Positions 50,601 to 64,000 of a stretch of DNA of 64,000 nucleotides are shown here, in pieces. How positions within the stretch are numbered: the first letter of the stretch is position 1; each line of letters starts with the position of its first letter. Location: contig CM076259.1 of the NCBI GenBank assembly GCA_038380795.1, positions 26,580,977-26,644,976 of the forward strand, in the 5' to 3' direction. Made by a program: the position numbers and the translations under genes. A model generated the notes under the pieces. The model saw only the letters and a list, made by a program, of their open reading frames with translations, was not told the origin of the DNA and did no database searches. The DNA comes from Pyrocephalus nanus (Eukaryota > Chordata > Aves > Passeriformes > Tyrannidae).

Positions 50601-53600
50601 TGCTTCTTGCCCTTGAAATGGTACTTCCACCTCTCTTTCCATGAGGTGTGTTTGAGTGAAGGAGGTCAGGGTTAGAGAAGATTGCAATAAAACATGACTC
50701 ATTTTACATGGGTGATCAGAGTCCTATTAAGTTGCAAAGGAGTTGATTTTTTAAAGAATGTCTTTTTTTCTCAATCAATTTTTTTTCGTGTGCAGACATT
50801 AGGAAATAGAGGTCAGCTCTATGTTCAGGGTGTTCAGAGATACCCCCAAAGCTGGAATAAAACCACTTACACTCCTTTCTGAGGAAATTCTTTATTTTAT
50901 TCACTTGAGCATCTTAAAGTTACTACAAATTTTGAATTTAAGGCCTTTTCTGTGCTTCCGCAATGTGTTGGAGCAGAAAAAACTGTCAAATCACTGATCT
51001 CCAAGATCAGGAAACAGCTCTTGCAGAGACCTTCTCAGAAGAGAAAGATCTGTGTGAGGCAGCTGCCTCAACGTGGTGACTGGTACATGATCAGAGAGGG
51101 ATAATGGCTGTACCCAGTATTTCTTTTCTCTGTCTACAGGTCCCACTTGCCATAGGACCAATAGGAGGAAAGGTTTCCAGATGGGTATGTCTGAGAAACA
51201 CAAGTCTTGCAGGGAAACGTTTGTGCTTCATCAGGCTTAGAGATCCAAACTGCTCTACAATGTCAAAAATTATGGACAAAAAGAAGGGCAGGACAATGAC
51301 AGAAAGCAGTAGTTTCAGAATATGGAGAACACCTTTATCTCTCCCTTAGCAGTTATTCTTAACTCCACAAAACAAAGTTTTGGTATGAGCATGTGTGTTT
51401 GTATTTGTGTGAAATAGCACCCTGGGAGTTGTATCTAAATATTTTTTTGTAAATTCCACTCTTCAATAAGAAATATCCAGTAAATTTCTGATGACTGCAT
51501 TTCTGGCATGTTGTATCCTGCAACAGCATTCTCGTACACAGTGCCCAGGTACCCTCTCCTCTTCACACCTCCTCCATTATTCGCCACACTTGCTTTATAG
51601 AACATTGATATTAGTAAGCGAATATTTCATTACATTTGAAAAGATTGCACTACATAGTTATGTTTATTCCCTTTTTATACTTCCATGATTAACCATAGTA
51701 TTTGGAATAATATTAAAAAAAACCCAAAACCATAGAATTACATTCTGTATCATTGATAACTGTGTCAAAGTCTTAAAACACCACAACACTCTCTGAAGTG
51801 GCAACTTGGGTTGTATGACTAAACATCATTAATTAAACATTAAACATCAAGTCAGGAAATGCTACTGTGGAGGTTGCATCTTTGCTTACTTATTTGACAC
51901 TATGCAAAGTTTGATAGCTTGCTTGTGCAGTCAGTGTTAGTGAATATGGACTGGTGCTTGCGGCATCACTAAAGAAAGCATGGAAAGTCTGTAGGGGCTT
52001 TACAAGTTAAGGCCATTGCCAAGGTTCAGGATAGCTTTGAGACTGTTTAATAATAATGACCTGTTTTAATACTTGATTGTCCAATGTGGTTCTGCAAAGG
52101 AATGCATCTATCTGCTCCATTTTGAGTTTTTGATGGGCAACCAGGATGGCCCTCTCAAGTTAGAAACAAATCTGGTGAAATAAATTATCTTCTGCAAACA
52201 GCAAGCTGTGAATTATGCTGACCAGGCTTGTGAGACATTAGCTTGGTAGCATCTGTGCAATTTCTATCTGGAAAAGAAAAATAGTGAAAAGACAGTTTGG
52301 AATTGTCTTCTGCAATCTATATTTTGAATATATGCAATGTTGTAAAGATGTGTTACAGAGATTTTTGCTGTTAAACTATTGGTTATGGTTTCTTCTTACC
52401 TTTCGTGCGAAAAATTGTGGTTTCTCCTGGCACACCTAAGGATCATTTTCATTGAAGTACTGTAGTAAAAAACAAGATGCTGAAAAGGTAATGCTGATAC
52501 GTTCCAGTCTCAGGGGAATGCTGCAAAAGAAATGCCCTGCTTATTAGAACCCACCTTCCCTAAGGAAAATAAATAAAGGAGGGGTGCTCCATATGTGTTG
52601 TGATACAGATTAGTCTATCTGCTCCTAAGGTCTTTATTTCTCTTAAATACAGATGTAAGTAAGTCATCTTCAATTCCTCATATCTTTCTTGGCTCCTTTC
52701 AAAAGCTGAACAAATTAACATACAAGAGGATTTCTAGGCTCCAGAAGCTGTTGCTGTACTTCTGCATAAACTCCACAGCCTTAGAAATACCTGTGAAGTT
52801 TTATATTTTCTTTCCTTCTAAAGCCTTTCAAAAGCTCACAGTGATTTAAGTCACTGGAATTTTCCATGATAAAAACATGCATAGAACACATCTTCACACA
52901 TTATAGTTCATGCTTTCCCCAGCTCACTGGTCCTCCTCCTGGGGGTTATACTCCCACTAGCACTGAGGGAACCATGCTGTATGCACTCCATAATTAATTA
53001 GGTCCCACTCACAGAAGTAAATCTGACAATAGCTACATCAGTGGGGGTTAGGCATCTAAGTGATTGGATATATGGGAGTCCTGCTGACTTTCAGTGACAC
53101 TTGGATCAGATTTTTAGGTGCAAACAGGTATCTATCAGCATTTAAAAATGTTAGGTTCCTTATGCCTCTTGTGTTCAGAGGAATTTTGGTACTTAATGTG
53201 AGATATTGCTGCTGAAATGCCCAAGAAATGCCTTTCTGTACCTATGGGTACCTCAAAACATCGGAAAGCCAGACTTGGAAGTCCTCTTGAAAATGGAATG
53301 TAAGCTGCTAAGGCCGAGGTATATCTGAAAATGTCAGTGAACATTTTTATTCACTCTCATCCTCCATCAGCCCAAGTTACCTCACATCTCTAAAGCTTAG
53401 ACTTAAAAAGTTCAGTATTGTTTCTCTCTCATCCCACTGTGAAACACCAGGATGATGACCCTGTGGTTTTTCCAGGACCCAGTTTCCCCTTCTCTTATCT
53501 ACCGTGTTGTATAAAAGATCATTTTGTTACTTAAGGTAAGATTTGCTATGCAAGTGACTTTTGCATGTGAAGTTCAGTCCAGCAGGCCACATAACCACAC

Positions 53601-55321
53601 CTTTACAATCTCTCTTGAATGAACTGGAAATAAGCTTTATGTTTACAAGGAAATAATATTCAGTGTCTTATAAGAAAGGTAAGAGTCCTCTTCCCTCAGG
53701 TTGAAGACACTCTTCTGGGCATTTTCACAGTGTCCCAGTAGCTGCTGCTAATCAATGTGTCACCATCACCACTGCATCTGTAAAGCAACATAGGTAGTGG
53801 ACAGTCACTCAGGCAAAACTCTGTTAGCCTTAATGGATTATAGGGTTTATCAAAAGCTCTAAGATTGCAGATTAGTGAAATGATGGTTCAAAAAATGCAC
53901 ATACAAAAGGTTCCCTACTCAGTTTTTATTTTATTAGAATGTGTGTGAATTTCCTGTATGCAGGGAGAAAGATGTTTCTCTGAGTCCTGATCAATGAAAC
54001 TGAAGAGGTAGAAAAACAGTGCCAGCACATCTGCTCTGCTGGGAGTTTCCTAATCCCTTCTTGGATGTTGTATGCAAGACTGAAAGTATGCTGCTGTCCT
54101 CTAGACACTCTGCACTTGATGCTGAAACGCAGCCTTATTAAAGGCTTTTTGATTAACAGAGTGAGAAGTGTTACAAGAAAAGAACCATACAACTTCCTTG
54201 TTCTAAAAGTCTATCTGGAGGAGTTGTAACTGTTTGTCTGCTTCCAAACCATTTCTCTTGGCGTAGCAGTTCAATTTAACAGTGCCAGAAATCCCAGCAG
54301 CACGTGAAAATCAAAGTGATCCACAGTTTTGGTAACCTGCCTGCAATAGCCAAACCTGAAGCACTGTCTCTCTGAAGGGAGGAACTGGCTGGCAGAAGCC
54401 CAGGTGCCAAGACCACTGGCCCCTGTGGACCACTGGTTGGGTGGAGCAGCCTGGTGGCACAGCACTGTGGAGAATGGCCAGCAGGTGACAAGGAGTTCCC
54501 ACACTGGCTGGCAGGCTGTGAACTGAACATCTGGAAAATATGCAGATGGTGCAATCAGAAGTGTAAGGTCTAGGGGGGGTGTACTCTGACCCTTGTCTGT
54601 GTTTGGTGGTTTTGGTAAATTTATGGGACATTAAGGACTACGCAAACCCAAACTTCTTGGCAAAATAAATACTCTTGGCTAATGGTCAATTTACAGACTG
54701 TAGTCAGAGCTTTCAGTTCAGAGGAATCCAGATTTTTAATTTAAAAAGTCTCACTTGCCCTTTCTGTCCAGCATTGGTAACATTGCTGTTACTGTTAACA
54801 GCATTCTGCCCAGCTGTTACTTGCCTAAATAGGCTTTACATTCTGGGATCTTCATTGTGATTGATTATAATTTTTAAATTGACTGAGTCCTGAAAACTCA
54901 TTTTCAATTTCTTCTAAAGAAGGTTTCTTAAAATCAGTCAATGGAAATAACAGTCTCACTGTTCTCTCTTTTCACAGAGAATTACACGGTCTGTATACAT
55001 TCCTTCACTTTCCAGTCTGCATAACCAGAACCATTTTAAAACAGCCAGAACCAAAAAGTTTTATAAGTGCTGAGGAAAATTTCAAAATTATTTTAATTTT
55101 ATCTGTCCTTTTTACACTGAACAACTATTTGCTTTTAAGAATGGTCACCTAAGTATTAATTCTAGTTACAATGCTTTCTTTTGTTAGTTTTCCACGTATA
55201 AAATGTTTCAGAACTTGTTTTTTTTCTCTCTAAAAATATCCCAACATGTGGCCATGCTGATTAAACATTTTCAGCACAAAATCTCTTTTTGTGCCCACAC
55301 AAAAGTGAAACAATGATTGAC
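44658..55321. other. Non-coding stretch
   Basis: No gene or interspersed repeat is recognised. Simple repeats include a T run near 46,402-46,414, A runs near 47,151-47,163, 47,620-47,633 and 49,436-49,446, and the trinucleotide at 48,461-48,481. About 49,960-50,120 has several CpGs and might be regulatory. A strong splice acceptor and a nearby donor at 51,138-51,190 are discussed under findings. All open frames are about 100 codons or shorter and none has a recognisable domain. Confidence 0.5.
48461..48481. repeat. (GCT)7 trinucleotide microsatellite
   Basis: Seven perfect GCT units in non-coding sequence. It is short, but long enough to be polymorphic. Confidence 0.95.
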
Positions 55322-55327
55322 CACACA

Positions 55328-55385
<58 letters not shown>

Positions 55386-55416
55386 TAAAAAAGGTATATA
55401 TATATATATATGTGTG
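55322..55416. repeat. Compound microsatellite (CA)10-(A)43-(TA)8-(TG)3
   Basis: A CA dinucleotide tract passes directly into 43 uninterrupted A bases, then GGTAAAAAAGG, then (TA)8 and (TG)3. The A run is by far the longest homopolymer in the window. No LINE or retrocopy body is recognised upstream that would explain it as a poly(A) tail, and its exact length may be a sequencing or assembly approximation. Confidence 0.95.
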
Positions 55417-58400
55417 TATTTGGGCTCAGATCTTCTGAGCACTTGCTGTGGTGCCTTTCAAGTGGGGACATTGTGTTGATGATTTCTTAGGTCCAAGTCT
55501 TCTGCCAAGCTTGTAAGTACAAGGATGACACTCAAATGCAGGATAAATAAGAAAACAAAATCTGAGCAAGAAAGAAGCACAAGAAAAATCATATGATGGT
55601 TACTGCAGACTTGGAAAAGAAGACCATGATGCTGACTACAGATCTAACTAGAAAAGCAGGAGTCAGAAATTACAAGGCAAAAAAGCTTACAAAAAGTTTA
55701 CAAAAGACAATTTTTTTTTTCAAAAATCAAAATGAAAAAGCTGGTTATGTTTTTTAGTGCATCCTCAAGAATTAAAAAAAAACCCAAACACAAACAAACC
55801 CAAACTAGTGAGTAGGAAAACCAGTTCATCCGTTGCTTTCATAAATACAGTACTGGAATGTTTCATGCCTGCCAGGTACACCAGTCAAGCATGTCATTAT
55901 GCTAAAATGAACTGTAGAATGAAAAGAAATTAAAGGAAAAAAGAATGGAAAAAAAAGGATTAAAATGCAAAAAATACAAAAATGAATGTAGTGTAACTTT
56001 CTTGTACATGGAAGCAATAATTGAACTGAAAAGAGCACTTGTTCCAAGTTCTCAACTTCAAAATACCTGTTTTTTCCATTACCTTTTCTTTTTTGATGAT
56101 TTCCATGTTGTGCTTGCTGGTTGTTCCATGTATTACGTTTGCTGTTTGTCCCATTGTGCTGTTCTCCTCACTGCATGCAGTTTTCTCTTTAGCTCAGCAT
56201 AATAAGCCGTTGTTGTTCCAATGGTCAAGAAAGGTGCTTAAAATATTGGTGCCCAGAGGTACAGCAATATTGTTTGGTAAGCCCTGGTTCTGATGACACA
56301 ATTTTTGAGAGGTATTATATGATTGTGAGGATCACTAACTGCTCTACAAATTGTGCATTATTTTTTTTTACAGATTTGCTAATATTCCACAGGCAGCAGG
56401 CACTGTAGGCTTGTCTTCCCAGCATGAAGTTTTTCCCTGGGATGGAAAATATGATTTTTTCACCTTTCCTAAATGTGCTTTTAAAGAATAAAACCTTTCC
56501 TAAAGAGCACACCTGACTTTTGGAGTCTACTGCCAAAGATTTATCTTGTCTTAGCTGCTTACAGCTAGTTTGACTTCTGACTCTCCTGAATGTCAGAAGG
56601 AAACACAGTTCAAAACTTTATTGCTGCTCCTGCCAGAAGACAATATTTTCAAAGAACTCCTGTAACAAATCCACAGAGTACTTTGAATTCCTTTGGTTTA
56701 TAATATAAAAAGCCATAAGGAAAAAAAACTACCTCGTCATTCTGCATCTTCCAAGCAGGACATTAAAGTGACAGATTTAAAGGACATTTACAACTCCATT
56801 GAGCCAGGAAGACTTGATTGCATTTTTTCAGATAGGAAGGAGGTGTTGGATATGTGTGTGTTCTGGGATGATATGTGGCTGCTGCCGGCCTTTCCAGATG
56901 GCCTCTGATGTCATTCCTAAAGATCCTGAAATCTGCTGCATGAGAAAATTCGTTTCATGGCCCTCTGATACGATTTTAGATGTTTTTTGCATGAATATAA
57001 GGGACCAAGGAGATGGGACAATAAACAGAAGATGACAGAAAGGAGCGAAGAGGAGAGTATTCACATCCCTGAATGGGGAAAAATGGTGTGGTTACCTCAT
57101 CTATATAACTATTTCAAAAATCTCCATCTACTGACTGATTAATATTGGACCAGTTCCATAGGAGGAGTACCCTTCTCTTTTAAGAATAACTGTATTTTTT
57201 CTGAAAGATGAGAGCAGGGCCACTGAAGATGAAATGCATGGGCTGGACCACGTGGTTCACACATGGAGGGTGTCAGGAGTGGACATGCTTCTGATCCTCA
57301 AGGGGATAAGAAGAGGTATCGGCAGGTCTGTATCACTCTGCTCATCATCCTGCCAAGGCAGCAGATAAGGCTGGCAAAAGCCACCTGTTCCCAGAAACTC
57401 TCTGAGCAGCTCAGCCGGCAGAGCAAAGCATATGGCAAAATGCCCCAGTGCTGTTGCTACACGAGCTGAATGGACAGGCTTTTTGAGAGATGTTCTCATG
57501 GGAGAGGGGGAAGAGGGATGCCTGTCAGACAGAATCAAGTCTTTTTTGCAAGGCATCAGAAGAAACCCTGACAGATGTTCCTGCACTGTGGATGATCAGA
57601 AATCTGCATTCTGTGAGGCTCTGACTCCAAACTTGTTCTGTGCGGCTGAACCTGCTGCTTAGGGAGCGAGCAGTGATGCAGAGAGTATACTGGGATGCAA
57701 TACATAAGCATTCTCCCCCCTGCTCTTCTCCCTTTGCATTCATTTATGCAGTCAGGAGCCTTTGAAGAGAACCTCTCCTGCCTTCATCAGCCTGATGACT
57801 GCACATTTACCTTTCAAAGCACAGAAATGCCAGTGGTCTTGGCCCAAGGTTTGGATTACACATTTTAACAGCAGGGTCTTGCTTTTGTTCCTTAAAGCCA
57901 TCTGAAAAAGAGAATAATTTCAAGTGCAAATAAAAGAGACTTTTGTTTTCCTGTGAAATGTACCTGCTTAGTATCTGATGAGAACAACATAGACAGCACA
58001 GCTAAGAGGCCGGACAGCTTCATTACATGAAACAGTATCCCGAATTGAGCTTTGAGCTTTGTGGGATCCTTGAAACATTTTCAATTGGATTTTTTATTTT
58101 ATTTTATATATTTGGAAGAGCATCAGAAGTGCTGAACAGTGCCAAGGAATTTTTGCTTGAAAATATTCTTAATCGAAAAATAATTTTTATTTTTACTGTT
58201 GATAATGCAAATGCCCTGTATATCTTCAGTTACATCTAGATCTTACTCACAGCTGCACAGAAATTGATAGGATTGTCACACAAAATGAAACCTATTGTAT
58301 CTACCAGAAGAATGCATCTTATGAAAAATTCATTTTTCTCATGAGAATCTAACAGGTGCAGGAAAGCTTTAAAGAATATGCCATAGACGAGGAGCTTTAA

Positions 58401-61400
58401 AAATGATATGTGAGTCTTTACTGAGAGTGTGGGAGTTAAATTTATAAACTCCCAAATTTATCAGCAAAGCTGTTGAGCAAGCAAAATTTTCAAGAGTTTT
58501 TAGTGAAGAGACAAGTAAAGAAAAATCACCAAAATAGTACAAAAACCATAAATCTATTCTACGACAGAACTTAAGGAATGCAAATAAATGGTAGCACATG
58601 AAATGGTCTTTAAGAAAAGAGGTTCAGTGCATGATATTAGCATCTGGGAGTGAGATAGTGAGAAGCAAACAGAAGAGGTTATTGCAGTGTTATGTATCAA
58701 CAGTTGCAAAGGGGAATACTACCCAGGAGAAGAAAATGTCTTAGTACTCAATCAAAAGAACTGAATGCCAGTATTAGAAGGGATTATCTAGTATGTGAAG
58801 ACCCTGACTCAAAAGACCACTGTTCCTGTTCCTTCAAAATTCTTCACTGTGTTTAATCACCATGTTTTCTGCATGTGTGGTGCAAATACTTGCTTTCAGA
58901 AAGTTCCAGGGCTGAAGATATTCCACTGGCCTCCATGTTAGCCTCCAGCCTATTGGGAAGTTCACAAATTTTATTTTTGCTTTGGGCAGTGAAAATCAGG
59001 ATTTAAGCTTTAGGCTGCAGGGGTAGGATCTGCAATCTGCTAAGCTGAGAAATGAACAATACACTTTTCTTCAACTGTGATAGTTGTTTGGATTCCCTTT
59101 GTAGTCAAAGGAAGAAAAAAAATTTAGGAATTGTGACATCATTAGGCCTATTTATTGACAGGTTTAAATGAGTTGGGGAATAGATGCACATCTCTGAACA
59201 ACAGCTGAAGTGTTCCCATGACTCCATACTTTTATCCTCCTGATACATTTCTATGGGTGCTTTATATGATGGACAGAAGACAGCATCCTCTGAGAGGGAA
59301 ATGGAGTACAGTGGAGTACAAACTGAGAGAGAAGTTCTTGGTGATGCTTTCTGCTGTGGAGATTTTCATGATTGTGACTCTGTCTTCCTTGTGACTCTGT
59401 GGCTTCACTATCTCTCACACTGTTGAGAAATCGTCCCCAAACACTTTCATATGGAGCTGGGACAGGCACTCTTCTGAATTTAAAGGAGCCTCAAAACATT
59501 AGCAGAGAGAAAGTCAGCTGACGGCAGGGCACCTTGCCAAATACTTCTGTGGCTCAGAAAAATCTATCTGACATACCTGCAACACCAAGTACGCCATAAT
59601 TCTGTTGCCTCATGAGTAAATTCGTTTTGTATGTTCTGAATGAAAAAATGCTGCACTCCCCATGCCTTTGCTTTTCTCTCGAGACTACACAATATGATCA
59701 TGTGTGAGCAGAGATTCAATAATTGCTTGACCAAGCAGAAGGACACATTTATATAAAAACTTTAATGAATTACCCATAAAATCTTACCAGACACCTCTGA
59801 TAACACTTTAAACATGGTCTCAGATTGTGAGATATTCTGTGTGCTTAACCAGGATAGAAAGTTACCACTTCACAGTATAAAACATGTATTAAATGTATTA
59901 AAATTTCAAAAATACCTAGGCCTTTTTTTGACCATATGCAAAGTGAAGGACCAGAAGCACAACTCATGCTTCACTGTGCTGTCTCTGACACCTGTTGGAA
60001 GATGGTATCCTGTCTGTAGTTGTGGATGGCTGGAAATAAGGGGGAAGGCAGCATTTTTGCCATAAAACCCCATTCTGTGGTGAGATCAGATGCACTTGTC
60101 GATAAGGCTCTGGTAAGGAACTGAGAATCTGTTCCAAATTACAAAAACTTCACTCCCCAGAAAGGCCTTTGGGAGCGTAGAGGAAGGATTGCAGATGGGA
60201 TCAGTGTGGCCATCTCTGTGTAGATAATTAATGAGAAACTGGCACAGTTGTATACACAGAAAGAAAAACACTTAAGTCTTTGATGAAAGGCCAGACGAAA
60301 AAGGAAAGTGTTATAATTCAACAGAATATAAAAGACAGCAGTGGGCCATCCTTTCTTCTAAGAAGACAGGTTACTATATCACTTTCCTGAAATCACAGCA
60401 GGAATGATGGATTAGTTGGAAGGGAAAATTGGTGCCTGAGGCACTTCTGACTTCAATGTTTCAAGTTGTCCAGAATCCTTCCTAGCCCTTCACCCGAACA
60501 TGAAACTCTGTAACAAGCATGGGGAATTACTAAGGGCAATATGCGGTCTCCTTACTTATTTCCTGAAATTTAATCTTGATAGAAAGTACCAGCTTTCAGG
60601 TGCATGCCAGAACCTTTGTGTTCATTGCATGTTCAAAAAATGGGATGCCTCTGGGTTGGACCCTAGCCCAGATAAAGAGATGGTCTTTGTTTTAGACTGC
60701 AAGTGAAATTCTCATTCTCCAATGAAGGTTTGTTCCATTCCGGATACATAAAAATGTTTCATACTTGTTTTACAGTCTCCTTGGTTGAACAAACCTTGAA
60801 TTAAGCTTGAACTAACATCTTCTAATCTGCGTATGTAGAAGAGGGGAGGCAGAACTGGAAAAAAGAGGTCCTACTATCTACCAAGAGAGGGGAGACCAAT
60901 CTGCAATATATGATTAAAACCTGCCCTATTTTTGTTGCATAAAGCATAGAAAGATGTCGTAGTAAGTTGAGGACGGTCACAAAAATAAAATTTGAACACC
61001 TTTATTGATGATGGCTGACATTCAGCTTTTATTGCTTCATCCAGTATAATAACTTCTTGTTCTCACCATCTGCACTCACACTCAGTACAGAACCTTACAT
61101 ACCATACTATTCTTATCTCTGTATCTATAATTTATTACTACCCTTCACATATGATTGGATGTTCATTCCTTATTTACATTCTTTCCTTACTGGTCAGGTC
61201 TGGCACCTTTTCAAGTCCTTCGCAGTCCTTATTTTCCCCGGGGAAATGGCCTCAAAATGTCTAAGTCAAAATCCTTCACCTCTATATCTTTCATCAGGGG
61301 CTCGGTGGAACCCGCTGCTCACCCCAACAGAAAGAGCCAGACAGTGGGGGCAAAAGTCAGGTGAGGGAGGGGTGCTATAATGTTTTGCAAGAAGCATGGT

Positions 61401-64000
61401 TCAGTGCATCTGTGTCTGTCTTGTTCTGCTCCATACGATCTCAGCTAGTGGAAAGGAAAGACAGACTCTTCCATTTCCACAATTGTCAAGAAAAAACTTA
61501 GAGGTAGGATTTGACGATGCCTGAGTGGGAGACACCCATAGGGGTCAGCAGCCAGCATACTTGGAAAGGTAAATTACCCCCTCCAGTCCAGCAAAATAAT
61601 CTCTTACTTTAAATATGATTATTTAAACATCATGGTTGTCAGAGATATAGTTACTCACATGAAAAGAAGATGGAGAGTTGCAGAACTGCACAGTTTACTG
61701 AGCCATTAATTGGTGGCCTTCGGGAGGTGCTGCATCTTAGGTTTCTTCCCCTAGTCAAAAAGGAGCTAAGGTCAAGAGCCCTTGGGCATATCCAGTGAAA
61801 GTTGAGCTGATGGGATCCCAGAGAGCACACGTCATACTCTAAATCTCTATAAAATCTGCTATGAGCTGCTCTTGTTTAGGTGCGTGCTTAGGATTTATTT
61901 CAATAGGTGGAGCTTGGAGGGGCACCACATCCGCTTCTCATCTGGCTCCTGGGACGCCACTGGGAACAACTGAAGTTGTGTTGCAACAAATGATGGCTGT
62001 ACTCTGGCTGCAAGCTACCAACACTGAACCTGCCCAAGAGTGGCACCCATTGGGGCTCCACAGTAATTGCTAGGATAGATTAAAGCATCATAAGGAACTG
62101 CAAGCTGGCCTGTCTCAGGTTGAGGAAGAAATTAGCAATGAGCCATGAAAGGATATGCTTTCTGAGGCATGTAATTGAAGATCACATGGCAAGAAGTTGT
62201 TCAAACTATCGCAACCACTTCTGGAATATATCCCTGAATTTGGCTCTTTATATACTTTACAAAGGAAAAAGTTCAAGGTTTTACGTAATAAAACATTTGT
62301 CTTCAAATAAATAGTTGTAAGAAAAAGGATCAAGAGCGACTATTAAAGCAGGAGATACAGGAAAACATCTTTTCTTTTGAACTTCTAACACCTTTGCACT
62401 TAAATATAATGGATAAGGTTTCCTTTCTTAGGACTTCTTACAGAACCTTTGTTTCTCTTCCTTTTAATTTTAAATACCAGTGCATTTTCAGCAGTAGTAA
62501 AGGGAGCTGGCAACAATTCACTGTTCAGTTTTTTATTATAAAAATTAAATTGGGTATGATGAGCTTTTGTAAAAGAAAGCGAGAACTGAAAATATCCAGA
62601 AAGTCACAAAGTGCCGCCAAAAAGACATTTGGGAAGGGCTGAGGCTGTTTAAACTTACATTCTTCCCACTCTGGGCCAGCTGTGTTTCTCTGCTTCTCTC
62701 ACACCCATCTTGTAAGCATATGGAGTATGTTGAAGTGTTAATATAACAGAAAATAAGCCAAGCTAGATTCTGAAAACAGCTCCTAATTTAGAGTAGCTTA
62801 GCTTAAAACAGCCTGGCTATTCTCAGTAACTGCTAACCAGTGCAGTCAGTCTAGGTGAGGAAAAAACTAATTTGGCTTTTTTCACTTTCAGGGGATTTTG
62901 GTGGTGATTACTGTAGGCGGAGGTGAAAAAAATAGATAGTGAGCCTCTCTGCCTATGACTTGTACTTTAGATTTAAGTACTTGCCAGTGGAAGTTGCATG
63001 AAAGATGCACTGGAGGAAAAAGAAAGAAAGAAAAAAAGAAAAAAGAGGACTAAAGGAGGTTACAGTGTCACTGAGATTTACTTTGAGCACGAGTCCACTG
63101 GTGAGTTTCTTAGACTCTTTGATCCACTCCTCACATGGTTGTGAACAGAGATAATGAAAATTTGCTGAGATGAATACTTCTTTTCCCTAAAGTCTGGTAA
63201 ATCAGCACATAGTGATGGTGATTTATGGTGGGCTGAAAGGGTTCTATGCCTGAATTGATACACTTTATGATGAATATTTAAGCTGGTGATAAGCAGAAAC
63301 TTGTCAATGACACCAAAATTACTTATACGTTATCAGCAGTGACCCACGACTATTTCCTGATCCAGGAAGGAAAATCCTTCCCTCTGCTATTCCAAATGTA
63401 TATGCTGCTAATGACATTGAGGGCTGCACCCAGGGTATTCAGACTGGCATAAATGCCAGACAAAAACAGAGCAAGCTTTGTGGAAAATCCATCATTTTGG
63501 CTTTAATTAGGCACAGTGTAGAGATTCTCTGCCCATTCCACTGTAAATCCAGTAACTCCATTAAAACAAATATATAAACAAACAACACAAAACACCAAAA
63601 AAAAACGCAAGCCAAAAAACACCTCCATGGAAAGAAGTTAAGAGTTTTTTTCATATTTGTCTTTAATCCCACAAAAAAAATGCATTTGAAAGTCAAACTG
63701 CCAGTCCTTCACAGAACTATTCCACAGCAGTCAGAGAGGTACTGAGCCCTCAAGGTGGCATTTGAGAAGTAATGCAGTATCTCTATTTTTAAACTAATTG
63801 CAGCAAATTTAAAGAAAACACGTCAAAAAGTGAATGCCAGTAACCTCAAAGAGACTGAAATCTTGGATCCACTTGTGTAGATGTACTGCTTTCCTAATCT
63901 GTTTTAGCAGTGTCTTCTGAAGAATGGAAATATGTCCTGAGATCTCCCTGAATCTGTGCTTTGAAGATAACTTTTTGCTGCAGTGTGATGCCTTTAGGTC
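55417..64000. other. Non-coding stretch, right edge of window
   Basis: No gene or interspersed repeat is recognised. AT-rich sequence dominates, with A-rich patches near 55,923-55,970 and a GAAA-type purine tract at about 63,014-63,046. A stop-poor patch at 57,257-57,662 is open on both strands (up to 109 codons) without any recognisable domain. The right end carries no partial gene that I can identify. Confidence 0.5.
63014..63046. repeat. Purine-rich (GAAA)n-like tract
   Basis: About 33 bases of G and A only, with AAAGAAAGAAAG units and longer A spacers. It is ordinary simple sequence. Confidence 0.9.

Noticed and set aside
55230..55471. Minus-strand frames with long poly-Phe segments
   Set aside because: They are only translations of the A43 and CA microsatellite tract.
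57257..57662. Overlapping open frames on both strands (109, 76 and 68 codons)
   Set aside because: There is openness in several frames at once, no domain, and no splice or promoter context; chance stop-poor sequence.
61230..61270. GGGGAAATGGCCTCAAAATG resembling the CR1 ORF2/3' UTR junction
   Set aside because: Only about 15 bases match and neither flank continues into CR1, so it is probably coincidence.
1..64000. CRISPR arrays, tRNA or rRNA genes, bacterial operons, riboswitches
   Set aside because: None seen. There are no regularly spaced direct repeats, cloverleaf-like blocks or rRNA motifs, and the repeat content is clearly avian.

Overview
The window looks like intergenic (or very long intronic) DNA from a bird, most likely a neoavian. 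The evidence is the repeat content. All recognisable interspersed elements are CR1 LINEs with the typical avian 3' tail built on ATTCTATG octamers, plus one long-terminal-repeat-like element whose start (TGTGGTGGGTTGACC) I know from non-galliform bird genomes. There are no mammalian SINEs or L1, and no bacterial or viral gene organisation. I see no protein-coding exon, tRNA, rRNA or CRISPR that I can support. Almost every open frame is short, overlaps frames on the other strand, and has no recognisable domain.

Layout. Positions 1-12,800 are AT-rich non-coding DNA with a degenerate TG/CATG-rich stretch near the left end and two unusually long but unrecognised open frames (3375-3884 and 7913-8491). 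Positions about 12,806-16,258 hold a long but decayed CR1 in + orientation. It keeps the end of ORF1 (SGNH/GDSL esterase-like domain) and nearly all of ORF2 (endonuclease plus reverse transcriptase), broken by frameshifts and stops. A second, shorter CR1 lies tail-to-tail with it at about 16,524-17,258 on the - strand. Positions 22,232-23,786 are a three-layer nest: an internally deleted CR1 tail, then a solo-LTR-like element directly abutting it, then a small - strand CR1 fragment inserted inside that element. Two more CR1 pieces lie at about 37,105-37,370 (+) and 44,238-44,657 (-).

The remaining DNA is unique non-coding sequence with simple repeats, the largest a (CA)10-(A)43-(TA)8 compound tract at 55,322-55,416. 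It also has two clean short inverted repeats (35,294-35,314 and 41,689-41,721) and a perfect 19-bp tandem duplication (41,892-41,929). Several CpG-bearing, homeobox-site-bearing stretches (for example 32,140-32,600 and 39,830-40,060) could be conserved non-coding regulatory elements, but only cross-species alignment can show this.

No genes act together here; the only once-functional coding content is the dead CR1 retrotransposition machinery. I found no convincing undescribed biological system. The items worth checking are the nested repeats, the duplicated CR1 tail, the hairpins, the candidate regulatory blocks and a few splice-signal-bearing open frames.
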